From the NCBI GenBank assembly GCA_029974015.1, contig JARKUF010000010.1:1-64000 (forward strand): a DNA stretch of 64,000 nt, read 5' to 3'. Within the stretch, counting starts at the first letter, position 1. Every line of letters begins with the position of its first letter. The notes under the pieces are model-generated. The model was not told the origin of the DNA. It was given only the letters and a program-made list of their open reading frames with translations, and made no database searches. This DNA comes from Spirochaetota bacterium. GTDB lineage: Bacteria; Spirochaetota; UBA4802; JAGODF01. This document shows, piece after piece, positions 62,812-64,000 of this stretch. The position numbers were made by a program, and so were the translations under genes.

Positions 62812-63750
62812 TTACCATCGGATATAATTATCAAAATCTATTTCTCCATTTGATATTCTAAATTTGCCTAAAACATTCTTCCCTCTATATAAACCCCATG
62901 TGCCTGACATGGGAACGGTCATATCAAAATCACATTTTTCCAAATTATACGTATGCTGAAATCCCTTGTATCTAACGGTTTTTTTTATGGATTTTGGCAT
63001 TGAAAGAGTCAAATAAATAACGTACTGGCCATATCTTTCTAGCTCTCCACTTCTATAGCTGCTGTCATAATCAACAATTCTTAATGGCGACCAAAAAACT
63101 TCTGTATATTCTTTGTAACTCTTTTCTTTTTTTGCTTTTATTGAAGGCCCTTTGACTCCAAGATTTAATAAACTTTTATATTTATCATCATACCCTTCTA
63201 AATATGCATTGTCTAATTGTTCTTCAAATTTACTAGCTCCAACTCCGGTAGTTTTTAATAACTTAACTAATTTATAATCTGAACTGTCTTTGTCTGTGTA
63301 ATTATAATTCTCTAATGTATACTCGATATCAGAGATATCCGGATACAAATTTTTAGAAATTAATAATTTTGATATTTCATAATTACGAGCTCGTATAGCT
63401 TCGCTTAAGTGTGGTTGTTCGGGCTGTATTCCTTTTGAAATAAGTAAATCACAAATCTCTTGCCAGTTATTCTTTACAGCCATCATTAAATATTGCTTTT
63501 TTACAACGGCCCCTTCCTCTATCAACTTTCGAGCATATTTTTCTCTTTTGTATGCAAAGGATAAATCGAGTGAGCTTCGAATGTTTTGGTCATATTCATG
63601 GGTCAAATTGATATTTTTATTAACCTTTAACCCTTTATTAAACATATTGTCATTGCCGATGATTATAGATTCATGAAAAACTGGAGTAGTACTACAAGAC
63701 AATAATGTAATTGAAGCAAGACATATAATTTGGAAAATATACTTATTCAT
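62812..63750 (-). CDS. AT-rich lipoprotein with ankyrin-like repeats
   Basis: 312 residues. Signal peptide with lipobox LLSC (Cys about residue 19). The middle (about 60-145) looks like degenerate ankyrin repeats: YARKLIEEGAVVKKQYLMMA, NWQEICDLLISKGIQPEQPH, NYEISKLLISKNLYPDIS. The C-terminal part is beta-rich. Base composition is far more AT-rich than the rest of the window and codon use differs (many AAA, ATT, TTT), which suggests recent transfer. Function unknown; perhaps an effector or surface adhesion module. Confidence 0.7.
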   Translation of the reverse strand: MNKYIFQIICLASITLLSCSTTPVFHESIIIGNDNMFNKGLKVNKNINLTHEYDQNIRSSLDLSFAYKREKYARKLIEEGAVVKKQYLMMAVKNNWQEICDLLISKGIQPEQPHLSEAIRARNYEISKLLISKNLYPDISDIEYTLENYNYTDKDSSDYKLVKLLKTTGVGASKFEEQLDNAYLEGYDDKYKSLLNLGVKGPSIKAKKEKSYKEYTEVFWSPLRIVDYDSSYRSGELERYGQYVIYLTLSMPKSIKKTVRYKGFQHTYNLEKCDFDMTVPMSGTWGLYRGKNVLGKFRISNGEIDFDNYIRW

Positions 63751-64000
63751 AATAATTTATCCTTTATTATTTAATCAAAAATATTTGATCATCTTGACTG
63801 ACTTTTTTGAGTATGCACTCTTAAATGGAACATTTTAAGCTGTTAATAAATTTTTTAGATACTATATAAAAATATATATTTATTATAATCAAGCACTTTA
63901 AAATTTATATGCGCCGCAATTTCAAAATTTTAAACTACCTTTCGTATTCCTTACCTCCAGTTGAAATTAAATACATAAATTTCAAATAAGGCATCCTTAA
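63751..64000. other. AT-rich non-coding end of window
   Basis: No gene seen. The stretch has the same low GC as the preceding lipoprotein gene. The last bases (ATAAGGCATCCTT) resemble one end of the dispersed repeat (AGAGATTGCCTT) only weakly. Confidence 0.4.

Overview
This window looks like chromosomal DNA of a free-living Gram-negative bacterium. It is GC-rich over most of its length, with predicted lipoproteins, an outer-membrane beta-barrel protein and mostly housekeeping genes. A 7TM-DISM sensor, PP2C-type partner switching and relaxed lipoboxes make me lean towards an uncultured member of Spirochaetota. This is an inference from gene style only; no rRNA marker is present.

Layout. 1-0.8 kb: non-coding, with repeat debris and a probable IS21-type end. 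0.8-10.6 kb: crotonase, PrmA, TetR, a radical SAM protein, pheST and a 7TM-DISM/PAS/RsbW-like ATPase. 10.7-14.9 kb (minus): GerMN lipoprotein-like protein, CYTH protein, a double-ACT protein with a degenerate SerB domain, and formate-tetrahydrofolate ligase. 15-18.8 kb (plus): aroE, folC, an unknown gene and a LOG-like gene. 18.9-22 kb: YhhN and a GpsA/PlsB-like fusion whose acyltransferase has lost its catalytic His. 22-26.5 kb: yqeY-dnaG-rpoD. 27-32.3 kb: putative glycosidase, PPC-repeat lipoprotein, small membrane protein, recG. 32.4-39.4 kb: ribbon-helix-helix protein and secA-phosphohexomutase-CoA disulfide reductase-like-gcvT. 39.7-41.4 kb: response regulator/PP2C and a thioredoxin-fold lipoprotein. 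41.4-44.7 kb: rplU-prp-rpmA-obgE-proB and a CAU tRNA. 44.8-51.1 kb: TM2-like protein, diguanylate cyclase, hisB-hisA, and a large peptidase/TolB-propeller/Omp85 fusion.

51.35-58.2 kb is an accessory region starting at a tRNA-Gly. It holds a truncated AbiEii, 24-bp iterated repeats, an AbiEi-like/Fic fusion, two PIN-type toxin-antitoxin pairs with palindromic operators, a corA 3' remnant, plsC, two unknown genes and several copies of a dispersed hairpin repeat. 58.2-61 kb is a sulfur-assimilation block (metY, cysK, Rrf2 regulator with three cysteines). 61-64 kb decays into a small membrane protein, a doubly disrupted membrane-protein pseudogene and an AT-rich lipoprotein of probable foreign origin.

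The most notable observations are: CTG start codons with strong ribosome-binding sites for dnaG and gcvT; two enzyme fusions or relatives that have lost catalytic residues (PlsB-like His to Phe; SerB-like DxD to DxA); an AbiEi-Fic fusion beside an AbiEii remnant; identical leaderless promoter/operator geometry in two unrelated toxin-antitoxin operons; Prp protease beside an L27 that lacks the extension Prp normally cleaves; and a dispersed composite hairpin repeat present at least six times.
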